NCBI GenBank assembly: GCA_004000625.1
Contig: SAUS01000001.1
Location: forward strand, 5,077-69,076
Origin: Candidatus Cibiobacter qucibialis
GTDB taxonomy: Bacteria; Bacillota; Clostridia; Oscillospirales; Ruminococcaceae
Direction: 5' to 3'
DNA: 64,000 nt
The position numbers and the translations under genes are program-made. The notes beneath the pieces were generated by a model, which worked only from the letters and a program-made list of their open reading frames with translations, had not been told where the DNA came from and did not search any database. Positions within the stretch are counted from its first letter, which is position 1. Each line of letters begins with the position of its first letter. Positions 8,165-16,179 of the stretch are shown here, one piece after another.

Positions 8165-9497
8165 ATCTTTAAGCGAGCGTCTGAACGGCGTTTTCAAAAA
8201 ACTGCGCGGCAAAGGCAAGCTGAGTGAAGCGGATATCAAGGCTGCGATGCGGGAAGTCCGCATGGCGCTGCTTGAAGCGGACGTCAACTACAAAGTCGCA
8301 AAGGATTTCTGCGCGCAGGTTTCGGAGCGCGCCATGGGCCAGGAAGTGATGGAAAGCCTGACCCCCGCCCAGCAGGTTGTCAAGATCGTCAACGAGGAAC
8401 TGACCAAGCTGATGGGCGGCGAGGAACCCCAGACCCTGCACATCAAAAATAAGGGCCAGACCGTTATGATGATGTGCGGCCTGCAGGGTAACGGTAAAAC
8501 CACCCATGCGGCAAAGCTGGGCCGCTATTATAAAGCCCAGGGCCGCCGCCCACTGCTGGTAGCCTGTGATATCTACCGCCCCGCAGCAATTGACCAGCTG
8601 CGCATTGTAGGCGAGCAGGCAGGCGTTCCCGTCTATGAGATGGGCACCGAAAAGCCGGAAAAGATTGCCAAGCAGGCAGTTGAGTACGCCAAAGACCACG
8701 GCTATGATATCGTTATCATTGATACCGCAGGCCGTTTGCAGATCGACGACCAGCTGATGGACGAGCTGGTGCGCATCAAGCAGGCTGTTGAGGTGGATGA
8801 GACCCTGCTGGTTGTGGATGCCATGTCCGGTCAGGAAGCCGTCAACGTTGCCAAGACCTTTAACGAAAAGGTTGGCATCAGCGGCGTGGTTCTGACCAAG
8901 ACGGACGGCGACACCCGCGGCGGTGCGGCGCTTTCGGTTCTGGCCGTTACCGGCAAGCCGATCTACTTCCAGGGCACCGGCGAGAAGCTGGATGCGTTGG
9001 AGCCGTTTTACCCGGCGCGCATGTCCAGCCGGATCCTTGGCATGGGCGATGTGCTGAGCCTGATCGAAAAGGCCCAGACCTTGCAGAATGACAAGGAAGC
9101 CGAAGAAGCCGCCAAGCGAATGATGGCCAACAAGTTCGATATGAACGATATGTTGACCCAGTTCGCCCAGATCCGCAAGATGGGCGGTGCGTCCGCGCTG
9201 CTGGCCATGATGCCCGGCACCAACCAGATCAGCTCCGAACAGATGGACCAGATCGATGAAAAGGCGCTGCCCCATATTGAAGCCATCATCTACTCCATGA
9301 CGCCGGAAGAGCGTGCGCATCCTTCCATCATCAACCCCAAGCGCAAGCGCCGCATTGCGGCGGGCAGCGGCCAGACGGTTGAGGACGTGAACAAGCTGCT
9401 GCGCCAGTTTGAAGCCATGCAGAAGATGATGAAAAAGGTCAAGCGCAACCCCAAGGGCTTTATGCGCGGCCTTGGCGGAATGAGAGGCCTGCGCTGA
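8154..9497 (+). CDS. ffh: Signal recognition particle protein Ffh
   Basis: A 447-residue SRP54 GTPase, cytoplasmic. The N domain (1-85) is followed by the G domain with GLQGNGKTT (G1), DIYRPAAIDQL (G2), DTAGRL (G3) and TKTDGD (G4). The methionine-rich M domain (about 295-447) binds 4.5S RNA and signal peptides and ends in MMKKVKRNPKGFMRGLGGM. The start at 8154 (MAFESL) has GGAGGA 6-12 bases upstream; the frame upstream of it overlaps ylxM and lacks family similarity. It partners FtsY in co-translational targeting. Confidence 0.97.
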   Translation: MAFESLSERLNGVFKKLRGKGKLSEADIKAAMREVRMALLEADVNYKVAKDFCAQVSERAMGQEVMESLTPAQQVVKIVNEELTKLMGGEEPQTLHIKNKGQTVMMMCGLQGNGKTTHAAKLGRYYKAQGRRPLLVACDIYRPAAIDQLRIVGEQAGVPVYEMGTEKPEKIAKQAVEYAKDHGYDIVIIDTAGRLQIDDQLMDELVRIKQAVEVDETLLVVDAMSGQEAVNVAKTFNEKVGISGVVLTKTDGDTRGGAALSVLAVTGKPIYFQGTGEKLDALEPFYPARMSSRILGMGDVLSLIEKAQTLQNDKEAEEAAKRMMANKFDMNDMLTQFAQIRKMGGASALLAMMPGTNQISSEQMDQIDEKALPHIEAIIYSMTPEERAHPSIINPKRKRRIAAGSGQTVEDVNKLLRQFEAMQKMMKKVKRNPKGFMRGLGGMRGLR

Positions 9498-9619
9498 GCA
9501 GCCTGCTATGAATTTGATATGACCCGTAAGCCTCTCTGGCCCCAGGGTGATATATAAATTGCAAGCCCACGAGGGAAAACCACGGGGCCGTAAAAACAAA
9601 ATTTTGGAGGATATTTACC
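9498..9619 (+). other. rpsP leader region with a possible stem
   Basis: The ffh-rpsP spacer has GGCCCC (9538-9543) complementary to GGGGCC (9584-9589) and a strong ribosome site TTTTGGAGG. I see no terminator or clear promoter. A leader structure is possible but unproven. Confidence 0.3.
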
Positions 9620-9859
9620 ATGGTTAAGATTCGTCTGCGCCGCATCGGCGCCAAGAAAGCTCCTTTCTACCGCATTGTTGTTGCTGACAGCCGCTTTGCT
9701 CGTGACGGCCGCTTCATCGAAGAGATCGGCTACTACGATCCGACCAAGGAGCCCAGCGTTGTCAAGATCGACGCCGACAAGGCTAAGCAGTGGCTGGCCA
9801 ACGGCGCTCAGGCTACCGATACTGTTCGTGTTCTGCTGAAGAAAGAGAACATCCTGTAA
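9620..9859 (+). CDS. rpsP: 30S ribosomal protein S16
   Basis: A 79-residue ribosomal protein. The start [20 protein letters not shown] and the block [13 protein letters not shown] are diagnostic for S16. A good ribosome site, GGAGG, is 11 bases upstream. It heads the conserved rpsP-khpA-rimM-trmD run, which links 30S assembly, 16S processing and tRNA methylation. Confidence 0.98.
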   Translation: MVKIRLRRIGAKKAPFYRIVVADSRFARDGRFIEEIGYYDPTKEPSVVKIDADKAKQWLANGAQATDTVRVLLKKENIL

Positions 9860-9878
9860 TTAAACGGAGGAACGCCAC

Positions 9879-10112
9879 ATGCAGGAACTGCTGATTGCCG
9901 TTGCCCGTGGCCTTGTGGAAGATAAGGACGCGGTGCAGGTAACGGTTGACCCCGCGCGTGAGGACGGCACGGTTGTGTACCATCTCACGGTGGCAGAAGG
10001 CGACATGGGCCGCGTGATTGGCAAACAGGGCCGCATTGCCAAGGCAATCCGTGTTGTCATGCGTGCCGCCGCCGTCCGCCAGAACGAAAAAGTCGTGGTG
10101 GAAATCGGCTGA
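9879..10112 (+). CDS. khpA: KH-domain RNA-binding protein KhpA
   Basis: A 77-residue single KH-domain protein. The RNA-binding loop is GRVIGKQGRIAKAIR (about residues 45-60). KhpA forms a homodimer or pairs with KhpB (EloR) and affects cell elongation and small-RNA biology in Gram-positive bacteria. It lies 19 bases after rpsP with its own GGAGG, in the standard position between rpsP and rimM. Confidence 0.95.
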   Translation: MQELLIAVARGLVEDKDAVQVTVDPAREDGTVVYHLTVAEGDMGRVIGKQGRIAKAIRVVMRAAAVRQNEKVVVEIG

Positions 10113-10202
10113 TTTTTGCCACCCAGCACTCTGCCGCTTTGCGCGCAGGGTGCTTTTTATTTGCCGCCGCTTTTGTGTGATTTATTCTAGGAGGTTCCCC
10201 CT

Positions 10203-10733
10203 ATGCAAAACTATCTGCCCGCCTGCAAAATTGTTTCCACCCACGGTGTCCGCGGCGAAATGAAAGCCCTGCCGCTGTGCGACGGCGCACAGTTCCTGGC
10301 CAAGTTCAAGCGCCTGTACGCTGCCGCAAACGGCAGCGGCGAAGTTGCGCTGCGCGGGGTGCGCGCCCAGGGCAATATGCTGCTGGTCAAGCTGGCCGGG
10401 GTGGAGGATATGGATGCCGCCCGCGCCCAGGTGGGCAAAACCTACTATTTTGCCAAGGCGGATGCCAAACTGCCGGAGGACCGCTATTTTATTGATGATC
10501 TGATCGGCTGCACTGTGCTGCATGCGGACGATGGCCGCACCCTTGGCATCGTTGCAAAGGTGGACCACCCCGGCGTACAGGATATCTATATTGTGCGCGA
10601 TGCAGCGGGGGAGGAGCACTGGATCCCTGCCGTGCCGGAGTTTGTGGTGGATGTGGATATTGCGGCCCGCACAGTAAAAATGCGCCCCATTGCGGGCATG
10701 TTTGATGAGCCGGTCAACGGCGATGAGGAGTAA
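10203..10733 (+). CDS. rimM: Ribosome maturation factor RimM
   Basis: A 176-residue protein with an N-terminal RimM barrel (residues 5-85, motif GVRGEMKALPL) and a C-terminal PRC-like barrel (about 95-170, motif ELLV-type text AVPEFVVDVDIAARTV). It binds S19 and helps mature the 30S head. AGGAGG is 8 bases before the ATG. The stop is followed after 3 bases by the trmD ATG. Confidence 0.95.
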   Translation: MQNYLPACKIVSTHGVRGEMKALPLCDGAQFLAKFKRLYAAANGSGEVALRGVRAQGNMLLVKLAGVEDMDAARAQVGKTYYFAKADAKLPEDRYFIDDLIGCTVLHADDGRTLGIVAKVDHPGVQDIYIVRDAAGEEHWIPAVPEFVVDVDIAARTVKMRPIAGMFDEPVNGDEE

Positions 10734-10736
10734 TTG

Positions 10737-11975
10737 ATGCGCATTGATATTGTCACCCTGTTCCCGGAACTGTGCGATAGCTTTTTGAGCACCAGCATCC
10801 TGGGCCGTGCCCGTGCCAAAAACCTGTTTGAAGCGCACTGCCACCAGATCCGGGATTATACCAAAAACAAACAGCGCCAGACGGACGATTACCCCTATGG
10901 CGGCGGCTGCGGCATGGTGCTGTATGCTCAGCCCATTGCAGATTGCCTGCGCGCTGTGGCGGACCAGTGCGCCCAGCAGGGCCGCGCCAAACCCCATGTG
11001 GTGTTTTTGACCGCCGCCGGGCAGCCCTATAACGAGGAGACCGCCCGCCGGCTTTCCAGCTATGAAAGCCTTGCGCTGGTGTGCGGCCACTATGAGGGCA
11101 TTGACCAGCGCGTGATCGATACCTTTGGCGATGAGGAAATTTCCATCGGCGACTATGTGCTGACCGGCGGCGAGCTGGCCAGCCTGGTGGTGGCAGATAG
11201 TGTGCTGCGCCTGCAGCCCGGCGTTCTGGCCGAGGAAAAGGGCTATCAGGACGAAAGCTACTGGGACGGCCTGCTGGAATACCCCCAGTTCACCCGCCCG
11301 GAAGTGTGGGAGGGCCAGGCCATCCCGCCGGTGCTGCTGACCGGCGACCACAATAAAATTGACGCCTGGCGCGGCCGCCAGAGCCGGGAACGCACCCGCC
11401 AGCGCCGCCCGGACCTGTATGACCAGTGGTGCGCCACCCACCCGATCACCCAGATCCCGCGCTGGAAGCGCACCGAGCGTGCCCAGCTGATCAAGACGGA
11501 TGCCCAGCTGGATGCAGCCGCAAAACTGTTTGCCGAAGGCTGCCGCACCGTCTGCCGGGATGTGTGCACCGAAGCAGGCCTTGCAGAATATACGCCGGAA
11601 GTCATGCGCCAGCGCCTGGAAGAAGAGCGCAAGGCGGGTTGGGCATTCTACCTGCACACCACTTCGGATACGCCGGACGGCATGGTGGGTGTCTGCCATA
11701 AAACGGGGGAGATCAGCCACCTGTTTGTCACACAGTCCGCCCGCGGCAGCGGCATTGGCACAAAGCTGCTGGATTTTGCGCGCAAAAAACTTGCGGAGCA
11801 CGCCCGGCCCTGGCTGGCCGTGCTGGATGTAAACACGGCGGCCATCGGCCTTTACCGGCGCATGGGCTACCTGCCGGATGGCGTGCGGAACATGTACCAG
11901 CCGGGGGGGAATGTAGCATTCTGCAAGCCCTGCAAAGAGCTTGTTATGCGCTATCAGCCCCAGGATCAAGGCTGA
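10737..11975 (+). CDS. trmD: tRNA (guanine-37-N1)-methyltransferase TrmD fused to a GNAT acetyltransferase domain
   Basis: A 412-residue protein against about 240-250 for TrmD. Residues 1-240 are a complete TrmD: MRIDIVTLFPE start, GGGCGMV, ICGHYEG-type block CGHYEGIDQRV, the knot segment YVLTGGELA and LEYPQFTRP. After the natural TrmD end (RRPDLYDQW) a second domain follows (about 250-405) with GNAT motif A QSARGSGIGTKLLDFARK and motif B VNTAAIGLYRRMGY. The reading frame is continuous, so this is one polypeptide. TrmD makes m1G37 and prevents frameshifting; the acetyltransferase substrate is unknown. rplS, the usual next gene, is absent. Start ATG 10737 was preferred over TTG 10734. Confidence 0.93.
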   Translation: MRIDIVTLFPELCDSFLSTSILGRARAKNLFEAHCHQIRDYTKNKQRQTDDYPYGGGCGMVLYAQPIADCLRAVADQCAQQGRAKPHVVFLTAAGQPYNEETARRLSSYESLALVCGHYEGIDQRVIDTFGDEEISIGDYVLTGGELASLVVADSVLRLQPGVLAEEKGYQDESYWDGLLEYPQFTRPEVWEGQAIPPVLLTGDHNKIDAWRGRQSRERTRQRRPDLYDQWCATHPITQIPRWKRTERAQLIKTDAQLDAAAKLFAEGCRTVCRDVCTEAGLAEYTPEVMRQRLEEERKAGWAFYLHTTSDTPDGMVGVCHKTGEISHLFVTQSARGSGIGTKLLDFARKKLAEHARPWLAVLDVNTAAIGLYRRMGYLPDGVRNMYQPGGNVAFCKPCKELVMRYQPQDQG

Positions 11976-12246
11976 ACCTGCGGTATTCTGTCGGTTTTTC
12001 GTACAGGTTTTGTAGTCTATCTACAATCCGGTTGAAAATAAACTAGTAAATTTGCACAAGCAGGCCCGGCGCGATTTGTGCCAAATGCGGAATCCTGCCA
12101 AAATTGCAAATTTACACTGTACAAAGTCGAACAAATGGGATAAAATATAAACAATCAAGGCGGCACTGATTGTGCAATACCGCCTGAAAGGAGCCCGCGG
12201 TAGAGAACTTGGGCGTATCTTTTCATATAAGTAGGAGAGAATAATT
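11976..12246 (+). promoter_or_regulatory. ptsH upstream region with promoter and two hairpins
   Basis: A likely promoter is TGTACA (12118-12123), 17 bp, TAAAAT (12141-12146). Upstream, GCACAA and TTTGTGC around 12055-12080 can pair; downstream AGGCGG/CCGCCT with an inner GCAC/GTGC pair lies at about 12158-12185 in the 5' leader. A ribosome site GTAGGAGAG precedes ptsH. Confidence 0.5.
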
Positions 12247-12510
12247 ATGTACGTTAAAGAAGTTACCGTTGAGAATCAGGTAGGTCTGCACGCTCGTCCG
12301 GCCACCTTCTTCATCCAGAAGGCAAACGAGTATAAGTCTTCTATTTGGGTCGAAAAGGAAGAGCGCCGCGTCAACGCTAAGTCCCTGCTGGGTGTTCTGA
12401 GCCTCGGCATCGTTGGCGGCACCACCATCCGTATCATTGCTGACGGCACCGATGAACAGGCTGCTGTGGATGGTCTGGTCAAGCTGGTCAACTCCGGCTT
12501 CTCTGAATAA
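12247..12510 (+). CDS. ptsH: Phosphocarrier protein HPr
   Basis: An 87-residue PTS phosphocarrier. The active-site His15 lies in GLHARPA and the regulatory Ser46 in NAKSLLGVLSLG, so both phosphoenolpyruvate-dependent transport and HPr-kinase/CcpA signalling are possible. It is monocistronic: its own promoter lies upstream and a strong terminator follows. It would phosphorylate the fructose permease encoded at 61940-63892. ptsI is not in the window. Confidence 0.97.
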   Translation: MYVKEVTVENQVGLHARPATFFIQKANEYKSSIWVEKEERRVNAKSLLGVLSLGIVGGTTIRIIADGTDEQAAVDGLVKLVNSGFSE

Positions 12511-12529
12511 TCAGATCTTTTGTTTTTGC

Positions 12530-12558
12530 GGCGGGTGACTGGTCACCCGCCTTTTTTT
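12530..12558 (+). terminator. Terminator of ptsH
   Basis: A perfect 10-bp stem, GGCGGGTGAC with GTCACCCGCC, and seven T. Confidence 0.95.
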
Positions 12559-12589
12559 GTCTGCGCGGCCATGCCGCGCAGACAAAAAA
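12552..12589 (+). repeat. Perfect palindrome sharing the ptsH terminator T-run
   Basis: GTCTGCGCGGC (12559-12569), CAT, GCCGCGCAGAC (12573-12583), with the T-run of the ptsH terminator extending the stem against six A. It is the only structure in the uvrC leader. Confidence 0.7.
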
Positions 12590-12615
12590 TCACTCACCAC
12601 CCTTATTCAAAAAAC

Positions 12616-14460
12616 ATGACAAAACAAGAACTCTACAAAAAAGCCTGTATGCTCCCGCTGCTGCCGGGGGTGTATATCATCCGCGATAAAACGGATACCA
12701 TCATCTATATTGGCAAAGCCAAGCGCCTGCGCATCCGTGTTTCACAGTATTTCCGCGAGGGCGTGCCCCATGACGCGAAGGTCACCCAAATGATCAACCA
12801 CGCATTTGCGTTCGATGTCATCGTCTGCCAAAGCGAATTTGAGGCCCTGGTGCTGGAAGCCAGCCAGATTAAGGCCCATACGCCAAAGTATAATATCTTG
12901 CTCAAAGATGATAAGGGCTACAGCTATGTAAAGATCACCCACGGCCCCTGGCCGCGTATTTCTGCTGCCCTGCAAAAGGACGATGAGAACGCCGATTATA
13001 TCGGCCCGTTCACCTCGGCTTTTGCGGTGCGGGAGATGGTGGAAACTGCCCAGAACTGTTTTTTGCTGCCCCGCTGCAATAAAGAGTTCCCGCGTGATAT
13101 CGGCAAGGGCCGCCCCTGCCTGAATGCCCATATCGGCAAGTGCATGGCTGTGTGCGGCGGCAAAATTACCTGCGAAGCTTACAATGAGGCCGTGCAGGGG
13201 GCTCTGCGCATGATCCGGTACGGCAAAAAAGATATCGTCAAGCAGCTGAAAGAGAAGATGCAGGCGGCGTCTGACCGGCTGGATTTTGAAACAGCCGCCC
13301 TGCTGCGGGATCAGATCGCCGCCATTGACCGCGTAGCGGCGGGCCAGAAGGTGGTTATGGATGCCGGGACAGAGATGGACGTCATCGCGCTGGCGGGCAC
13401 TACCCGCGCGGTATGCGCAGCGGTGCTGCGCTACCGGGATGGCCGCCTGACCGATAAGCGGGAGTTCGTCTTTCATGATACGACCGATATCGAAGCCGTG
13501 CGGGAGGAATTCCTGCCCCAGTATTATCTGGATGGCGAGACGATCCCCAAAACCATTGCGGTGGATACCCTGCCGCCGGACGCCGAAGCGCTGAACCAGG
13601 CGCTGAACGAAGCACGCGGCAGCAAGGTGGAGCTGTATGTGCCCCAGCGCGGCGATGTGGCCAAGCTGGTAACAATGGCCTACACCAACGCTGTGGAGCG
13701 CCTGGGGCGCGAGAGCGGCCGCTATACCCGCGAGGAAAAGCTGCTGGAAGAAGCCGCCCAGGTGTTGGGCCTGAAAACCCCGCCGAGGGTGATTGAAAGC
13801 TATGATATTTCCAACTGGGGCGATGGCTCCAGCGTGTGCGGTATGGTGGTGTTCAAGGATGGCAAGCCTTACCGCGCCGGCTACCGCCGCTTTAAGATGC
13901 GCACCGTTGCCGGCACGGACGACTATGCCTCTATGGCGGAAACGCTTTCCCGCCGGGCTGCGGAGTACGAGGCGGCCCGGCGCGGCGAAAAGCCGGATAA
14001 TGAAACCAACCAGTTTGCCACCATGCCGGATCTGCTGCTGATCGATGGCGGCCGCGGGCAGGTGAGCGCCGTTAAACAGGCACTGCGCGGCACGGCACTG
14101 GAACATGTGCCCACCTTTGGCATGGTCAAGGATGACCACCACCGCACCCGCGCCATTGTGGATGATGCGGGCGGGGAAATCGCCATCAACCGGCACCGCA
14201 ATATCTTTACCTTTGTGACCAATATCCAGGATGAAACCCACCGCTATGCCAACGATTACCGCAAGCGGATGATGCACAAAAAGTCCTATGCGGCAACCCT
14301 GACAGAGCTGCCCGGCGTTGGCCCCAAGACCAGCGCGGCACTGCTGGCACATTTCAAAACCGTAACGGCAGTCAAGCAGGCGTCTATTTCGGACCTGGAA
14401 GAGGTCAAGGGCATCAGCCACGCCAAGGCGGAGAACATTTATAATGCTCTGCGCCAGTAA
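12616..14460 (+). CDS. uvrC: Excinuclease ABC subunit C
   Basis: A 614-residue DNA-repair nuclease subunit that makes both incisions with UvrAB. A GIY-YIG domain (residues 12-95, GVYIIRD and IYIGKAKRL) is followed by a UVR motif (about 200-235, RLDFETAALLRDQIAAI), the RNase H-like endonuclease domain beginning ESYDISNWGDGSSVCG, and paired helix-hairpin-helix motifs at the end (LPGVGPKTSAALLAHF). The start at 12616 matches the family N-terminus. No Shine-Dalgarno sequence is visible before it, and the leader holds a perfect palindrome, so translation may be weak or controlled. Confidence 0.95.
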   Translation: MTKQELYKKACMLPLLPGVYIIRDKTDTIIYIGKAKRLRIRVSQYFREGVPHDAKVTQMINHAFAFDVIVCQSEFEALVLEASQIKAHTPKYNILLKDDKGYSYVKITHGPWPRISAALQKDDENADYIGPFTSAFAVREMVETAQNCFLLPRCNKEFPRDIGKGRPCLNAHIGKCMAVCGGKITCEAYNEAVQGALRMIRYGKKDIVKQLKEKMQAASDRLDFETAALLRDQIAAIDRVAAGQKVVMDAGTEMDVIALAGTTRAVCAAVLRYRDGRLTDKREFVFHDTTDIEAVREEFLPQYYLDGETIPKTIAVDTLPPDAEALNQALNEARGSKVELYVPQRGDVAKLVTMAYTNAVERLGRESGRYTREEKLLEEAAQVLGLKTPPRVIESYDISNWGDGSSVCGMVVFKDGKPYRAGYRRFKMRTVAGTDDYASMAETLSRRAAEYEAARRGEKPDNETNQFATMPDLLLIDGGRGQVSAVKQALRGTALEHVPTFGMVKDDHHRTRAIVDDAGGEIAINRHRNIFTFVTNIQDETHRYANDYRKRMMHKKSYAATLTELPGVGPKTSAALLAHFKTVTAVKQASISDLEEVKGISHAKAENIYNALRQ

Positions 14461-14583
14461 ACTCAACGCCGGCAACGGCAGGAGAGGGGAAAACCCGGCT
14501 GGATTGCAGGCTGGGTTGTAAAATAAGAATGAATGACGGTAAACTCCCTTGACAAGCGGATTTGAACCATCCATAATGTATAA

Positions 14584-14755
14584 GGCAACACCGCACAATT
14601 CCCGCCTTACGGCTTAAGCACCGCTTCGGCGGCTGCGGCACGGCATCTGCGTTGCCAAAATGCTCGATAAGACATCCAGTATTATCTGCGCTTTTGGCTT
14701 AGCATCTGCCGCACCTCGCTCGCCGTATCGGCACTTAGAATTATGCGGTATTGCC
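14584..14755 (+). mobile_element. 172-bp MITE-like element, copy 2
   Basis: The same ends and length as copy 1, flanked by ATAA on both sides (14580-14583 and 14756-14759). It fills most of the 394-bp gap between uvrC and rsmD, in the direction of transcription. The rest of the gap (14461-14579, 14760-14854) shows nothing I can assign. Confidence 0.92.
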
Positions 14756-14854
14756 ATAAGTGCAACTGTTTATCCCGAATAAGAGTGCTCTGGCTTGAGC
14801 TTCCCGGCGGGATGGGTGGCTGCCATATAACAAATGAAAGGCAGGCGGCCTAAC

Positions 14855-15406
14855 ATGATGCGTGTGATTGCAGGTACAGCCCGCGGCAAAAACCTTGCTG
14901 CGCTACCGGGGGAGGATGTTACCCGCCCCACCATTAACCGCGTAAAGGAGGCAATGTTCTCCAGCGTACAGTTCTCTGTGCCCGGCGCGCGCGTGCTGGA
15001 CTTGTTTGCAGGCAGCGGCCAGCTTGGCATTGAGGCATTATCCCGCGGGGCCAAGCGCTGTGTTTTCCTGGATGCTTCCCGCGAGGCGATCCAGATCGTG
15101 CTGGCCAACTGCAAAACGGCGGGCGTGTTTGCGCAGAGCCGGGTCATCCCGGATGATGCGTTCCACTTTTTGGCCACCACGCAGGAAGAGTTTGATCTTG
15201 CCCTGCTGGACCCGCCGTACCACCACGGCACGGTAGCCAAAGCACTGCCGCAGCTGGCAGCGCACATGGCCCCTGGCGGTGTGGTGCTGTGTGAAACAGA
15301 ACTGGACGCCGAGCTGCCGGAACAGGTTGAGGGGCTTGTTTTGGCAAAACAATATAAGTACGGCAAGATTTTGGTAAGCCGCTATGAGAAAGAGGAACAG
15401 CTATGA
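14855..15406 (+). CDS. rsmD: 16S rRNA (guanine-966-N2)-methyltransferase RsmD
   Basis: A 183-residue SAM-dependent methyltransferase. Motif I is VLDLFAGSGQLGIEALSRGA (about residues 47-66) and the catalytic motif is LLDPPY (about 119-124). The N-terminus MRVIAGTARGK is typical. ATG 14855 (or 14858) is preferred because AAAGGCAGG lies about 12 bases before it and the family begins there; ATG 14834 in frame is the alternative. It overlaps the next gene by 4 bases. coaD, the frequent neighbour of rsmD, is not here. Confidence 0.93.
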   Translation: MMRVIAGTARGKNLAALPGEDVTRPTINRVKEAMFSSVQFSVPGARVLDLFAGSGQLGIEALSRGAKRCVFLDASREAIQIVLANCKTAGVFAQSRVIPDDAFHFLATTQEEFDLALLDPPYHHGTVAKALPQLAAHMAPGGVVLCETELDAELPEQVEGLVLAKQYKYGKILVSRYEKEEQL

Positions 15407-15888
15407 ATGTTGAGGAACTGCTGGATATGCTGGAGGAAACGCTGGAGGAGGGTACCGCTGTGCCGTTTGCCGCCGCCAAGCGTGTGGTAGATGTGGATCG
15501 CTGCCGCGATATCGTGGATGAGGTGCGCAATAACCTGCCCGATGAACTGCACGACAGCAAAAAGATTGTGGCAGACCGCGAGCAGATTTTAAAGAACGCC
15601 CAGACCGATGCGGATAACATCATCAAGCAGGCAGAGGAACGCGCACGGGTACTGGTATCGGACAAAGAGATCACCAAGCGCGCACAGAAGATGGCCGTGG
15701 AGCTGGTGAACGCCGCACAGGCACAGGCGAAAAAGATCAACAATGCCTCCGCGGCTTATTGTGAGAATATCCTCAAAAACTCGGAGGAAGTTCTGGCCCG
15801 CAGTGTGGCGGATATCAAAAATACCCGCATGAACCTGCGCAACCTGGCCAGCCGCGGCCCCCATGGCCCACAGAAACCGAATCTGTAA
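15403..15888 (+). CDS. Coiled-coil protein of unknown function (ATP synthase b/E-like helix)
   Basis: A 161-residue protein without signal peptide or membrane segment. Residues 45-145 are a nearly continuous amphipathic helix rich in Ala, Glu, Lys and Gln (ILKNAQTDADNIIKQAEERA), resembling V-type ATPase subunit E/H or F-type b stalks and often auto-annotated that way. The C-terminus is basic with prolines. It is translationally coupled to rsmD (ATGA overlap). I do not recognise a specific family; a scaffold or division-related role is possible but unproven. Confidence 0.75.
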   Translation: MNVEELLDMLEETLEEGTAVPFAAAKRVVDVDRCRDIVDEVRNNLPDELHDSKKIVADREQILKNAQTDADNIIKQAEERARVLVSDKEITKRAQKMAVELVNAAQAQAKKINNASAAYCENILKNSEEVLARSVADIKNTRMNLRNLASRGPHGPQKPNL

Positions 15889-15979
15889 AATCGGCCCCCT
15901 GTGCGGGCTTTGTGAAAGAGATCTGCACGGTTCCTGCCCCGCAAACAACAAATAAGACAGCATTTGTGAAAACTTTATG

Positions 15980-16016
15980 GCCCGCAGCGCTTTTTGGCGC
16001 TGTGGGCTTGCTTTTT
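15980..16016 (+). terminator. Terminator before the dcw cluster
   Basis: GCCCGCAGCGC (15980-15990) pairs with GCGCTGTGGGC (15997-16007) and is followed by TTGCTTTTT. Confidence 0.85.
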
Positions 16017-16083
16017 GCCCCGCGATTTGGTACTATATAAGTGTTCCAGTGGGTAAAAGTGGGCAGTTTGGGGTTAAAGTGGT
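16008..16083 (+). promoter_or_regulatory. dcw promoter and MraZ box
   Basis: A candidate promoter TTGCTT (16008-16013), 17 bp, TACTAT (16031-16036) is followed by four GTGGG-like repeats at exact 10-bp spacing (16049, 16059, 16069, 16079: GTGGG, GTGGG, TGGGG, GTGGT). This is the arrangement MraZ binds in E. coli and other bacteria, so the cluster is probably autorepressed by MraZ. Confidence 0.82.
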
Positions 16084-16179
16084 GAGTTATCCACACATTC
16101 CACAGGGTTGTTAACCGCGAAATTCCGCTGAAACGCTAAAAAAGCGACAGTTCCAACCGGGAAGGGGGCGGGTTCGACA

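Noticed and set aside
10734..10736. TTG as the trmD start
   Set aside because: The ATG directly after it matches the family start MRIDI; the TTG gains only one residue.
10182..11969. A 595-codon minus-strand frame opposite rimM and trmD
   Set aside because: A shadow frame; it also runs through the rimM-trmD junction, which a real gene would have to ignore.
12247..12510. Crh (catabolite-repression HPr) instead of HPr
   Set aside because: The active-site His15 is present, whereas Crh lacks it.
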